This document shows, in pieces, positions 14,773 through 23,669 of a stretch of 36,962 nt of DNA. The notes beneath the pieces are model-generated. The model ran no database searches and had not been told where the DNA came from. It saw only the letters and a list, made by a program, of their open reading frames with translations. Made by a program: the position numbers and the translations under genes. The DNA comes from an uncultured Robinsoniella sp. GTDB lineage: Bacteria; Bacillota; Clostridia; Lachnospirales; Lachnospiraceae. The stretch lies in contig UQGG01000061.1 of the NCBI GenBank assembly GCA_900540475.1, forward strand, positions 1 to 36,962, read 5' to 3'. Position 1 is the first letter of the stretch; each line of letters starts with the position of its first letter.

Positions 14773-16833
14773 CTATTCGTCCAAAGCTTGATTTAACTCC
14801 TCTGTACCTTTTAACACAAACTTTCCGTCACGGATAATCTCTGTTTTCGTACCATCCGGTTTTACTACCTCAATCAGCTCTAATTCATCATAAGGTATGG
14901 TGATATCTGTATGGCAGCCCATATAAGCTTTTCCGATATCTTCTTTCCGTAATATAGAAACTGCATTGTCTTTGGCAATGACTTCCCTGCCGTCCGGATT
15001 ATGCACCGTGATGTCTTCAGACCAGCTGTAGCAAGTGTCACCCACAGCAAAATGAGGTCCCATTTTTTCCGCTATGAGAATTGGCAGCTTATCTGCTATC
15101 TTATATTTTCTTGCCACTGCGTAGGCCGTGGTATTGGTCCCAATGGCAAATTCCCCCATAGGCAGTGTTTCATGGTGGTACAAAACATTTTCTAAAATGT
15201 AGCGTTTGTTATCTTCTTCATTTTCAAAATTACCACATGTATATTCTTTGATCATCCCGTCTTCAAATGCAATGGATAAATTCACAAACTGCAGCTCACC
15301 CAGATAAACTTCTTTAACCTGAAGAACCCCGGATGTACCAGCGAGTTGTGGTGAAGTAAATACTTCGCCCACGGGTATATTGACATCCGCCACACAGTTT
15401 TCGAAATTTGTCTGTATCGCAGGATCTTGAAGCTCATGCAGACGAACATTTAAATCCGTATGATTTTCTCCCTTGCCCAGTATATGCACATAGCTTCCCT
15501 GGTCCAAAGCCTCTATTATCGTCTGCTGTATTCTTTCATATAACTGATAGTCCAGGGTATTCACTTTAATTATTTCCCGGAATATTTCTTCGAACTGCTC
15601 CCCGATCTCCGGGATCGGAAATGCTATGATTGTAAAACTGCGCTCATCACCTTTTATATAGCGGTTTGTGATCTGGGCAGATTCATTACTATAGAATACG
15701 GTTAGCTTTTCCTGCTTCTCGGACATATGGTAAGCGGCTGCCTTATTCTCCGGTATAAATGGCTGTTCTCCGAAAATCTCAACGCAGGCAGGTCCCGCAT
15801 GCCGGTTTGCCAGGTCTTTAAACTTTTCATAGGCTGTGCGGAGAACGCCTAATTTCCGCTCTACAAATGGTTTATCCAGATAAATTGCTTGATCCGCTCT
15901 GTGATCATAGTCAAACTGTTTATTCGGAATAGCCCCATAGTAACCAATTCGCAGCTGCTGGCGTTTATTAATGCTGTTCACCGCAGCGCGGTAGATCACC
16001 GGACGAAGCCCCATCTTCTCAAAGTTTTGTATAGCAGCACGAATCATTCTTTCAAATCCCAGATTATAGCGAATATTTACGGTTTCTTTAGCAGACAGAT
16101 CAATTTTCGCTTTTTCAAATCCGATACGGTATCCTTCTGTATAGGTGGATGCCATGAGATCAATCGTCTCCTGATCCAGGGAATTTAAATATGCCGCTGT
16201 TTTTCTTTCATTTTCTGTGATATATTCACCGAACTTATAGAGGTAACGAAGATCTGATAAATCTTCATTCATAATAAGCTGCACTGCAAAATCCAGCTCC
16301 GGATCAATGGATTCCTGTATTCTTCTGGTTACTGTCAAATCACTGTAATCACTAATAAACCAGTAAATGACCTGCTGGATTTTCTTGTAAGCAGGCAGTT
16401 CTTCTTCCTCAAAGCAATTATAGATCTCAATAAACACTTCGCAGATGATTACCATGTCCCACATTCTGCCTTCGAAGGCAAAAGCAATCATCCCCCGTAG
16501 TTCTGTGTAGAGAAAGCTTAATATCCTGCCGTGAATTTCTCCCAGTTTCCTGACTGCATAATCCGGATTTCCATAGCTGTCGGCATAATTTTCAGGAAGG
16601 ATATCTTCATATAAGGAATGATTTAATTCTTCCCACTGTTCACAGCTGTATCCATCCGGTTCCCCGCTGCATATTTTCTCAAACAGTTCTTTCATTTGCA
16701 TGATAAATGACGCCATTTTTTGAAAATAATCAACAAAGGGCGCCGCTACTGTTTCTTCTGATGCTATTTGGGCAATTCGCTCCATGCAAAGGTCATAACG
16801 TTCTTGATAAATTTTCTCTTCGTCCAGATCCAT
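14773..16833 (-). CDS. M29-type aminopeptidase with long N-terminal extension
   Basis: The 686-aa protein has a C-terminal ~400-residue M29-like metallopeptidase domain. The family's metal/catalytic residues can all be placed: E490 in GEVFTSP, E561 in MGEFAIGTN, H594 in GPHFAVGD, Y602, and the H641/D643 pair in CHTDI. Their spacing is close to that of thermophilic M29 aminopeptidases as I recall it. The first ~270 residues are helical, acidic and of unknown role; ordinary M29 enzymes are about 410 aa. No signal peptide is present, so it should be cytoplasmic and act on peptides. The start at 16833 is fixed by AGGAGG 5 nt upstream; an upstream in-frame extension would overlap the preceding gene. 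It is the last gene of the pyrE-led cluster, 19 bp after the HD-domain gene. Confidence 0.82.
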   Translation of the reverse strand: MDLDEEKIYQERYDLCMERIAQIASEETVAAPFVDYFQKMASFIMQMKELFEKICSGEPDGYSCEQWEELNHSLYEDILPENYADSYGNPDYAVRKLGEIHGRILSFLYTELRGMIAFAFEGRMWDMVIICEVFIEIYNCFEEEELPAYKKIQQVIYWFISDYSDLTVTRRIQESIDPELDFAVQLIMNEDLSDLRYLYKFGEYITENERKTAAYLNSLDQETIDLMASTYTEGYRIGFEKAKIDLSAKETVNIRYNLGFERMIRAAIQNFEKMGLRPVIYRAAVNSINKRQQLRIGYYGAIPNKQFDYDHRADQAIYLDKPFVERKLGVLRTAYEKFKDLANRHAGPACVEIFGEQPFIPENKAAAYHMSEKQEKLTVFYSNESAQITNRYIKGDERSFTIIAFPIPEIGEQFEEIFREIIKVNTLDYQLYERIQQTIIEALDQGSYVHILGKGENHTDLNVRLHELQDPAIQTNFENCVADVNIPVGEVFTSPQLAGTSGVLQVKEVYLGELQFVNLSIAFEDGMIKEYTCGNFENEEDNKRYILENVLYHHETLPMGEFAIGTNTTAYAVARKYKIADKLPILIAEKMGPHFAVGDTCYSWSEDITVHNPDGREVIAKDNAVSILRKEDIGKAYMGCHTDITIPYDELELIEVVKPDGTKTEIIRDGKFVLKGTEELNQALDE

Positions 16834-16852
16834 AACATCCTCCTTTACTCCA

Positions 16853-17443
16853 CTACTGTCCGGCCTTAATATTACCATTTGCAATGTTCCGGTCTATGAT
16901 TTCTTCGCAGAATTCCCAGATTGTCTCAGAACCTCTGTGGGTATCCTTATTCCGGTCCATTATCTGCTTTTCTCTTACTTCATGTTCTCTCCATGCCTTG
17001 CCCTTTGATGCATCATTTAACATCACTGGCTGTACTTTATCCAGGGTCAGGGCAAATTTTGCTTCCGGTGTCTCTGCCAGTTCAAATTCTTCCCATAAAT
17101 CCCGCATATAAGCAGCCTGATCCTCCGGAAGCAGGTTGAAGATTCGATCTGCCGCTTTCACTTCACGCTCACGCTTGCTTTCATTTCCTTTTTCATCATA
17201 AGCATAAGTGTCACCGGCATCTATTTCAACGATATCATGGATTAATACCATTGTAATTGTTTTTAAAACATCAATTTCTTCATTGGCATGTTCACTCAAG
17301 ATTGCACACATCATGGCTAGATGCCAGGAATGCTCCGTATCATTTTCGTGCCTGCTGCCATCTGAAAGATAACTTTGCCTGGTGATTTTTTTTAATTTAT
17401 CCACTTCCATGATAAAATTCATCTGGGCTTCTAATCTGTTCAT
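16853..17443 (-). CDS. HD-domain phosphohydrolase (YfbR/HDDC2-like 5'-nucleotidase)
   Basis: The 196-aa protein has the HD metal site in order: RHENDTEHSWHLAMM, then LIHDIVEIDAGDTYAYDE and a downstream Asp in TLDKVQPVM. This arrangement is that of HD_3 enzymes such as YfbR, which dephosphorylate deoxynucleoside monophosphates. Nucleotidase activity would fit a cluster led by pyrE, but the substrate is inferred. The ribosome-binding site is weak (GTAGG). The ATG follows the preceding gene's stop by 9 bp, so translation is probably coupled. Confidence 0.85.
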   Translation of the reverse strand: MNRLEAQMNFIMEVDKLKKITRQSYLSDGSRHENDTEHSWHLAMMCAILSEHANEEIDVLKTITMVLIHDIVEIDAGDTYAYDEKGNESKREREVKAADRIFNLLPEDQAAYMRDLWEEFELAETPEAKFALTLDKVQPVMLNDASKGKAWREHEVREKQIMDRNKDTHRGSETIWEFCEEIIDRNIANGNIKAGQ

Positions 17444-17452
17444 TTTATTCGC

Positions 17453-17773
17453 CTACTTTCCTACTCCAATCAAAAATATTGCTACCCATCCTAGAAAAAT
17501 AACACCATTTAAGATTGCTCCAAGCTTCGGGAAAAATGATATGGAATTCTTTTCCGTCAAACTTAAAAAGCCGAGAATTAATCCTGAAAAGGACATAATC
17601 ATGGCTGTCAGTCCGATCGCTCCCAGGTACTGCCCTCCCTGTCCTCTGAAATAAAAGGACAGATAAGCCAGTACGCAGAAAATCAGAAAGGATACTCCTC
17701 CCAGGACTGAAGCTGTAATTCCCCGTTTCGAATGTCTTTTTTCAGCAAATGAATACATTGGTTTCCTAGCCAT
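17453..17773 (-). CDS. Small membrane protein, DUF6142-like
   Basis: The protein is 106 aa. A basic N-terminus (MARKPMYSFAEKRHSKRG) is followed by three hydrophobic helices at about 20-42, 49-71 and 82-103. It resembles the DUF6142 family of Lachnospiraceae as I remember it; the function is unknown. GGAG lies 8 nt upstream of the ATG. The start overlaps the end of the VanZ-like gene by 8 bp. Confidence 0.78.
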   Translation of the reverse strand: MARKPMYSFAEKRHSKRGITASVLGGVSFLIFCVLAYLSFYFRGQGGQYLGAIGLTAMIMSFSGLILGFLSLTEKNSISFFPKLGAILNGVIFLGWVAIFLIGVGK

Positions 17774-18227
17774 ATATATTTCTCCTCACTCTGTTACAAA
17801 CGCAAAACACCAGATAACCAATCATACCGCCAATGGTATTCAATAAAAGGTCGTCTACATCAAAACTTCCCACCTTTGAAATAAGCTGGATGCATTCTAC
17901 AATCAAACTGAACTGAAAGCTCAGCAGGACAATCACCACAAAATGTCTCGTTTTTCGGTTCAGTACCGGGAAAATCGCACCAAACGGAACAAAACACAGT
18001 ACATTTCCAATAATATTTGTAAATACTGCAAAAAATCCAAGCTGTTCTCTATATATCCAAAAGCGTTTAATTTCCTTTAAGGGTTGTAAGTTGTAACTGT
18101 ATTCCCGTTCTGATAATACTCTGCCATAGCTTTCTGCAAAAAACAGGAAGTACGTCAGTAGGATAAGGTAGATGATAAATAAAACTACACTTATCCACTT
18201 AATCTTTCTTTTGGTTTCTTTTTTCAC
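17766..18227 (-). CDS. VanZ-like membrane protein
   Basis: The protein is 153 aa with four to five membrane helices and the VanZ-family signatures NIIGNVLCFVPFGAIFP and FDVDDLLLNTIGGMIGY. VanZ proteins are linked to low-level teicoplanin resistance, but most homologues, including this one outside any van cluster, have unknown roles. The start is GTG (18225-18227), with GAGGT 6-7 nt upstream. It follows a 50-aa gene by 15 bp and overlaps the next gene by 8 bp. Confidence 0.88.
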   Translation of the reverse strand: MKKETKRKIKWISVVLFIIYLILLTYFLFFAESYGRVLSEREYSYNLQPLKEIKRFWIYREQLGFFAVFTNIIGNVLCFVPFGAIFPVLNRKTRHFVVIVLLSFQFSLIVECIQLISKVGSFDVDDLLLNTIGGMIGYLVFCVCNRVRRNIYG

Positions 18228-18242
18228 AAAAATACCTCAATG

Positions 18243-18395
18243 TTAAAACATTACATTCTTTTTTGCCCTCAAAAGCTTTGCTCCATGTACAATTAACAAG
18301 ATTCCGCTTGCAACTCCTGTTACCATAACAGTAATTCCAACTACAATATTGCCTGCGCCTGCATTGCTCATTGTTTTGTAAATCTTCTCATTCAT
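18243..18395 (-). CDS. 50-aa single-helix membrane peptide
   Basis: A short reading frame begins MNEKIYKTMSNAGAGNIVVG and ends ...AKLLRAKKNVMF. It has one hydrophobic helix (about residues 17-38, small-residue rich: IVVGITVMVTGVASGILLIV) flanked by charged ends (the tail is RAKK). A perfect AAGGAGG lies 7 nt before the ATG, which makes translation very likely. It lies 41 bp after pyrE and 15 bp before the VanZ-like gene, so it belongs to this operon. No family was recognised. Confidence 0.8.
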   Translation of the reverse strand: MNEKIYKTMSNAGAGNIVVGITVMVTGVASGILLIVHGAKLLRAKKNVMF

Positions 18396-18436
18396 GGTAT
18401 AGCCTCCTTTTATTTTTCAGCGCTCACCGCGCTTAA

Positions 18437-19111
18437 TTATTCTGCTCCGTACTGTACATAATATGCATCTATTGCAGCTTTTAAGGCATCATCAATAATA
18501 ATTTTGCCTTTATACTCTTTATTATACAGATGTTCTACTACCTCTGCCATTGTTACAATCGCTGTTGTTTCTAATCCATATGTCTCCTGAATTTCCTGAA
18601 GGGCACTTTTGCTTCCCTGTCCTTTTTCCATACGGTCTACGGAAACGACTAATCCCAGTGGTGTTACTGCACCCTGTGCTTTGATAATTGGAAGTGTTTC
18701 CTGAATCGATGTACCTGCAGTGGTCACATCCTCGATAATCACAATTTTATCTCCGTCATTAATCGGGCTGCCCAGAAGAATTCCTTTGTCTCCGTGGTCT
18801 TTCACTTCTTTACGGTTTGAACAATAGCGGATGTCTTTGCTATAAAATTCACTGATTGCCATCGTTGTTGCTACCGTAAGTGGGATTCCCTTGTATGCAG
18901 GTCCAAATAAAACGTCAAAATCAAAACCAAATTTCTCATTAATTGCCTTCGCATAATATTCTCCCAGCTTACGTAGCTGTGCCCCGGTACGGTAAAATCC
19001 TGTGTTTACGAAAAATGGTGTTTTTCTTCCGCTCTTCGTTACAAAATCACCAAATTTTAATACCTGGCAATCTACCATAAATTCTATAAACTCCTGTTTG
19101 TATGCTTCCAT
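18437..19111 (-). CDS. pyrE: Orotate phosphoribosyltransferase
   Basis: PyrE joins orotate to PRPP, giving OMP, the fifth pyrimidine step. The 224-aa protein carries the PRPP-binding motif VIIEDVTTAGTS, the ribose-loop segment GPAYKGIPL, and the orotate-side stretch FVNTGFYRTG. The start at 19111 has GGAGG 8 nt upstream; the in-frame start at 19132 lies in the leader. It is separated from pyrD by a terminator and has its own promoter. It leads a cluster of five further leftward genes rather than being the last gene of the pyr operon. Confidence 0.95.
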   Translation of the reverse strand: MEAYKQEFIEFMVDCQVLKFGDFVTKSGRKTPFFVNTGFYRTGAQLRKLGEYYAKAINEKFGFDFDVLFGPAYKGIPLTVATTMAISEFYSKDIRYCSNRKEVKDHGDKGILLGSPINDGDKIVIIEDVTTAGTSIQETLPIIKAQGAVTPLGLVVSVDRMEKGQGSKSALQEIQETYGLETTAIVTMAEVVEHLYNKEYKGKIIIDDALKAAIDAYYVQYGAE

Positions 19112-19234
19112 ATCATTAACCTCCATTATCATAGGCTTTTTAGCCTTTTTCTCATCTCATTTTCAGCTTGCCGCACCATTGTGCCGTATCACTCATTTTC
19201 ATCAGGCAGGGCAGAATATTAAATATTCTTACTG

Positions 19235-19263
19235 ATTCTATCATATTTTCTATTTACTTTCAA
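19235..19263 (-). promoter_or_regulatory. Promoter of the pyrE-led operon
   Basis: On the minus strand -35 TTGAAA (19258-19263), a 17-bp spacer and -10 TAGAAT (19235-19240). The ~120-nt leader holds a near-palindrome AGAATATTTAATATTCT (19214-19230). It also holds a small AGGCT/AGCCT hairpin (19133-19146) ending about 6 nt before the GGAGG ribosome site, which could tune translation. Confidence 0.7.
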
Positions 19264-19357
19264 TCAATCTGCTTAAAGAAATTGTCCACATATCCAATCA
19301 TCGTAAAGAAACGAATATTTTTTAATTGATTGTCAGGAAGATGCTTCCCTATATAAT

Positions 19358-19386
19358 AAAAAGTAGCTATCACACTGACAGCTACC
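19358..19386 (-). terminator. Terminator of the pyrCFKD operon
   Basis: On the minus strand GTAGCT...AGCTAC (19380-19385/19363-19368) forms a stem followed by TTTTT (19358-19362). It lies 25 bp after the pyrD stop codon and separates pyrD from the pyrE promoter. Confidence 0.75.
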
Positions 19387-19410
19387 TCTATCCCATATTT
19401 TATCAGAGAA

Positions 19411-20316
19411 TTATTGTACCGCTCCTATTAACTCCCGTATATCATCAATTTTATTTTCAGTCATATAATCTTCTATTCCTTTTACAATCTCTGCTGTTGC
19501 TTCAGGATTATAAAAATTAGCGGTTCCTACTGAAACAGCGGTTGCACCTGCAAGTATAAATTCCAGTGCATCCTCTGCAGTGGCTATTCCACCCATACCG
19601 ATTATCGGAAGTTTAACGGCATTTGCCACTTGATAGACCATACGCACAGCTACCGGCTTTATTGCAGGACCGGAAAGCCCGCCTGTTTTATTAGCCAGGG
19701 CAAAGCATCTTTTTTGCACATTGATCTTCATCCCCGTCAGAGTATTAATCAGGGACAGTGCATCTGCTCCACCGGCTTCAGCTGCCTTAGCCATCACCGT
19801 AATATCTGTTACATTGGGGCTTAGTTTCATGATGATTGGCTGCTTTGCCCTCTTCTTTACTTCTCTGGTTATCTGTTCAACTGCTTTTGGATCCTGTCCA
19901 AAAGCAATCCCGCCTTCTTTTACATTTGGACAGGAAATATTAATCTCCAGAAGGTCCACTGGCTCATTTGCAAGGCGCTCTACTACCTGACAGTAATCCT
20001 CTGTGGTTTTTCCGCAGACATTTACAATGATCTTCGTTGTAAACTGCTTTAAGAACGGAATATCCCTTTTGCAGAAAGTTTCCATCCCCGGATTCTGCAG
20101 TCCTATGGCATTAATCATTCCTCCATAAGTCTCTGCAATTCTGGGAGTGGCATTACCAGCCCACGGGACATTTGCCACACCCTTGGTTACTACTGCTCCC
20201 AGGGTATTTAAATCCACAAATTCGCTGTATTCAGAACCGGAACCAAAGGTTCCGGATGCAGTCATAACAGGGTTTTTAAATTGTACCCCGGCAATTTCTA
20301 CACTTGTATTTATCAT
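19411..20316 (-). CDS. pyrD: Dihydroorotate dehydrogenase B, catalytic subunit (class 1B)
   Basis: PyrD oxidises dihydroorotate to orotate with FMN and passes electrons to PyrK and NAD+. The 301-aa protein has the class 1B landmarks: NPVMTASGTFG, NISCPNVKEGG with the catalytic Cys, MKLSPNVTDI, INTLTGM, GGLSGPAIKP and GMGGIATAEDALEFILAGA. The pyrK gene directly upstream confirms the NAD-linked heterotetrameric type. GGAGG lies 5 nt before the ATG. Confidence 0.96.
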   Translation of the reverse strand: MINTSVEIAGVQFKNPVMTASGTFGSGSEYSEFVDLNTLGAVVTKGVANVPWAGNATPRIAETYGGMINAIGLQNPGMETFCKRDIPFLKQFTTKIIVNVCGKTTEDYCQVVERLANEPVDLLEINISCPNVKEGGIAFGQDPKAVEQITREVKKRAKQPIIMKLSPNVTDITVMAKAAEAGGADALSLINTLTGMKINVQKRCFALANKTGGLSGPAIKPVAVRMVYQVANAVKLPIIGMGGIATAEDALEFILAGATAVSVGTANFYNPEATAEIVKGIEDYMTENKIDDIRELIGAVQ

Positions 20317-20388
20317 AATTTCCTCCAGTTACGCATTTACTGCGGTTTCATATTCGGTATTGCGAAAGTGATTGCCGCATTTACTGTT

Positions 20389-21168
20389 TTACAATTCAAT
20401 TTCCGTTGATAAAAATACCGGTCCATCTTTACAGATACGTTTGTTGTGTACCTGGGAATGTTCGTCCAGTTCTTTTGACTGGCATACGCAAGCCAGACAG
20501 GCACCAATACCGCACGCCATCTTCTCCTCTAATGAGAGCCAGCACTCGATATCATTTTCCTCTGCGTATGATTTCAGTGCACGGAGCATTGGGGTCGGAC
20601 CACATGCAAAGATCACATCTGCTGACAGTCCATTTTCTCTAATTGCATCCAGCACATTTCCCCTTGTACCTTCACTGCCGTCTTCTGTAGCGATATATAC
20701 TTTTGCATAATTGTCTAATTCTTCGGTTAAGAACAGCTCATCCCGGTAACCCATAATGGCTTGTTTTTCCCCTTTTAATTCCTTTGCCAGCTGCACCATA
20801 GGCGGAATCCCAATCCCCCCGCCGATTAAAAATGCCTTTTTGCCTTCTTCCATGCGTTCCAGCGGGAACCCATTTCCAAGCGGTCCCATAATTTCGATCT
20901 CGCTGCCTTCTGTTAATCCGGAGAACTCACTGGTACCTTTCCCCACTACGCGGTAGACGATTCGCAGCGCATTTTGTTCTCTATTTATTTCACAGATACT
21001 GATTGGCCTTGGCAGCAGACGGCTGCCGTCCCTGCTGAACACCGATATAAACTGTCCTGGTTTTGCATTTTTCGTTATCTGTTCAGAATCCAGCCACATG
21101 CTGTAAACATCTCCGGCTATTTTTTCCTGACTGATAATCCTGCTTTTTTCCTTAATTTTTTCTGCCAT
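20389..21168 (-). CDS. pyrK: Dihydroorotate dehydrogenase B, electron-transfer subunit
   Basis: PyrK carries FAD and a [2Fe-2S] cluster and links PyrD to NAD+. The 259-aa protein has the FAD-binding motif LLPRPISICEI, the NAD-site stretch FLIGGGIGIPPMVQLA, and the cluster ligands in MACGIGACLACVC with a last Cys in RICKDGPVF. The start at 21168 has AGAGGA 6 nt upstream; a longer in-frame start at 21216 has no ribosome site and would nearly reach pyrF. It is the third gene of the operon pyrC-pyrF-pyrK-pyrD. Confidence 0.95.
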   Translation of the reverse strand: MAEKIKEKSRIISQEKIAGDVYSMWLDSEQITKNAKPGQFISVFSRDGSRLLPRPISICEINREQNALRIVYRVVGKGTSEFSGLTEGSEIEIMGPLGNGFPLERMEEGKKAFLIGGGIGIPPMVQLAKELKGEKQAIMGYRDELFLTEELDNYAKVYIATEDGSEGTRGNVLDAIRENGLSADVIFACGPTPMLRALKSYAEENDIECWLSLEEKMACGIGACLACVCQSKELDEHSQVHNKRICKDGPVFLSTEIEL

Positions 21169-21265
21169 GTTATTTCCTCTCTGACTTCTGGAGCGTGTTT
21201 GAATACCACTTTTCATTACTTCAGCCAGGCGCTGGTACCACCCGGTGTAAATACGCTGGGCGACA

Positions 21266-22195
21266 CTATCCCCGGTTCTTTAAAGCGCCGTCAATATCAG
21301 CAACCATATCTACTACGGCTGCCCTGGAAGCCTCACCAAAATTTTCTGCTCCAAATTTTGCATATTGTTCCTGTTTGTAAGCAGCAATGATTCCTCTGGA
21401 AGAATTTACAATAGCCCCCAGGCCATCTTCGTTAAAGAAATGTACCAGATCTGCGCCCTTACCACCCTGAGCACCATAACCCGGTACCAGAATATAAGTT
21501 TTTGGCATGATTTTACGAAGAACTTTTCCCATCTCCGGATAGGTAGCGCCCACTACGGCTCCGATGTAGCTGTAAGAATCACCCATGCATTCCTCACCCC
21601 ACTGAGCGACTTTTTCACCCACTAACTCATAGAGGGGCTTATTTCCTACCAGCTGATCCTGGAATTCCCCGCTGGACGGATTAGACGTTTTCACAAGAAT
21701 GAATAACCCTTTTTTCTCTTCTTTGCAGACATCGATAAATGGATTGATCCCGTCGGAACCAAGGTATGGATTCACAGTTGCAAAGTCCTCATCAAAAGCT
21801 GTATAGGTTTTGCTTCCCACCTGTACTTTTCCTAAATGTCCCACTGCATATGCTGCTGATGTGGAACCGATATCTCCTCTTTTTACATCTCCGATTACCA
21901 CCAGGTCTTTTTCCTTACAATAATCTACAGTCTTTTTAAATGCCTTTAATCCTTCGATGCCAAACTGCTCATACATAGCTATCTGTGGTTTTACAGCCGG
22001 TATAATATCATAAGTGTGATCCACAATCTCTTTGTTAAACTGCCAGATAGCCTCTGCAGCTCCTTCTAATGTCTCACCGAATTCTGCAAATGCTTTCGTT
22101 TTAATATGCTCTGGAATATAACCTAACATTGGATCTAATCCCACTACGATCGGTGCATTTGTTTTCTGTATTTTGCTTATTAATTTCTGAATCAT
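21266..22195 (-). CDS. pyrF: Orotidine 5'-phosphate decarboxylase, type 2
   Basis: PyrF decarboxylates OMP to UMP. About 309 aa and the sequence IVVGLDPMLGYIPEH, VIGDVKRGDIGSTSAAYA (catalytic Lys/Asp array) and LVPGYGAQGG place it in the longer type 2 subfamily rather than the ~235-aa Bacillus type. Two starts are close together. ATG 22195 lies about 10 nt after AGGAGG. ATG 22204 lies only 1 nt after it, too close for use, so I prefer 22195. It begins about 27 bp after pyrC. Confidence 0.94.
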   Translation of the reverse strand: MIQKLISKIQKTNAPIVVGLDPMLGYIPEHIKTKAFAEFGETLEGAAEAIWQFNKEIVDHTYDIIPAVKPQIAMYEQFGIEGLKAFKKTVDYCKEKDLVVIGDVKRGDIGSTSAAYAVGHLGKVQVGSKTYTAFDEDFATVNPYLGSDGINPFIDVCKEEKKGLFILVKTSNPSSGEFQDQLVGNKPLYELVGEKVAQWGEECMGDSYSYIGAVVGATYPEMGKVLRKIMPKTYILVPGYGAQGGKGADLVHFFNEDGLGAIVNSSRGIIAAYKQEQYAKFGAENFGEASRAAVVDMVADIDGALKNRG

Positions 22196-22222
22196 TCTTT
22201 CCATTCCTCCTGGTTTATCTGA

Positions 22223-23503
22223 TTATTTATCCTTATATACGATCTCACCGTCACAGATGGTTACTTTAACCCTTCCGGATACTTTTCTTCCGTCAAACGG
22301 TGTGTTTTTCCCTTTTGAAGCAAATTCTTTTTTATTGATCGTATAGACTGCTTCCGGGTCGATTAACACGATATCTGCAGCTTTTCCTTCTGCCAGAGAT
22401 CCGCGGTCCGCCAGTCCCACTATCTTCGCCGGATTATAGCTCATTTTCTCCGCCATCTGCATCGGGGTAATGATATCCTTTTTTACAAGTTCTGTAATTG
22501 TCAATGCCACCGCTGTCTCAAGACCTGTAATCCCAAACGGCGCACGTTCTATGGATTTTGCTTTTTCTTCTTCACTGTGGGGCGCATGGTCTGTGGCAAT
22601 AACATCCATCACGTTATTTTTTAATCCCATCAATAAAGCTTCCCGATCCTCTTTCGTCCGAAGAGGCGGATTCATTTTATAATTTGCGTCATTTTCCTTT
22701 ATATCATCAGATGTAAGGGTAAAATGATGAGGGCATACTTCTGCAGATACACGGACGCCGTCCGCTTTTGCCTCTTCCACCATCCTGACACTGTCTTTGG
22801 TGGAACAATGACAGAGATGAAGTGACGCCCCTGTTTCCTTAGCCAGGAAGATATCTCTTGCCACAATCACGTCTTCTACCGCATTGGTAATTCCTTTTAA
22901 ATGCATTTTTTTGGTATGGCAGTCTGCGTTTACAACACCGCTCTCCACCAGATCAATATCCTCACAATGAGCAAGTACCGGTATATTTTTAGCAGCTGCA
23001 ATCTGCATCGCTTTGCGGTAAAGTCTGGAATTCATAACTGATTTTCCATCCTCACTGATGGCAGGTGCACCCGCTTCAATCATTCCTTCAATATCAGCCA
23101 GTTCCATTCCCTCCTGGCCTTTTGTAATCGCACCTACCTGAAGCACATGGATTACCGAATTCGTCTTTGCTTTATTCATGACATAACGAAGTCTTGTTTT
23201 ATCGTCGGTTACCGGCCTGGTATTCGGCATGGCAAGTACAGTTGTAAATCCGCCCTTTGCTGCGGCTAATGCACCGGACTCAACTGTTTCTTTGTAAGTA
23301 TACCCCGGATCTCTTAAATGTACATGCATATCGATCAGTCCGGGCATTACATAATAACCGGAAGCATCAATTGTTGTATCTGCTTTTTCTTTCAGATCCC
23401 TGCCTACTTTTTCAATCTTGTCACCTTTAATCAGGATATCACACTGGTCGTCCAGCTTCGTATCCGGGTCAATCACCCTGCCGTTTTTAATTAATATACT
23501 CAT
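22223..23503 (-). CDS. pyrC: Dihydroorotase, class I
   Basis: PyrC cyclises carbamoyl-aspartate to dihydroorotate. The 426-aa protein has the zinc site DMHVHLRDPG, the loop ISEDGKSVM, HCEDIDLV, the HLCHCSTKDS and CPHHFTLT stretches, and the signature ATDHAPHSEEEK. The length fits class I (allantoinase-like) enzymes. The start at 23503 has AAAGGA 9 nt upstream; an in-frame TTG at 23524 overlaps the ribosome site. It is the first gene of the operon, with a ~160-nt leader. carAB and pyrB are not in the window. Confidence 0.95.
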   Translation of the reverse strand: MSILIKNGRVIDPDTKLDDQCDILIKGDKIEKVGRDLKEKADTTIDASGYYVMPGLIDMHVHLRDPGYTYKETVESGALAAAKGGFTTVLAMPNTRPVTDDKTRLRYVMNKAKTNSVIHVLQVGAITKGQEGMELADIEGMIEAGAPAISEDGKSVMNSRLYRKAMQIAAAKNIPVLAHCEDIDLVESGVVNADCHTKKMHLKGITNAVEDVIVARDIFLAKETGASLHLCHCSTKDSVRMVEEAKADGVRVSAEVCPHHFTLTSDDIKENDANYKMNPPLRTKEDREALLMGLKNNVMDVIATDHAPHSEEEKAKSIERAPFGITGLETAVALTITELVKKDIITPMQMAEKMSYNPAKIVGLADRGSLAEGKAADIVLIDPEAVYTINKKEFASKGKNTPFDGRKVSGRVKVTICDGEIVYKDK

Positions 23504-23542
23504 CTTGGGATTCCTTTCCTGCAATTATTCGAGCTTTAAAAT

Positions 23543-23587
23543 TCCTGGGACTGATATGACCAGATAAAATCTGACCCATTCCCAGGA
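23543..23587 (-). promoter_or_regulatory. Leader hairpin upstream of pyrC, possible attenuator
   Basis: On the minus strand an 8-bp perfect stem (TCCTGGGA / TCCCAGGA) encloses a smaller CAGAT/ATCTG stem and is followed by ATTTTAAAG. It lies in the ~160-nt leader of the pyr operon, 40 nt before the ATG. Pyrimidine operons are often attenuated here. The weak T-run and the lack of a matching PyrR loop keep confidence low. Confidence 0.45.
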
Positions 23588-23669
23588 CAACTGAATAATG
23601 ACTTTTCTCTTCCTTCCTGCCTTTTTATCCTATTGCTTATAAAACTGCAGAATTTTCCATGATGACTTT

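Noticed and set aside
23550..23590. PyrR-binding loop in the pyrC leader
   Set aside because: TCCTGGGA fits part of the loop consensus, but the flanking stem and following GGCT are missing.
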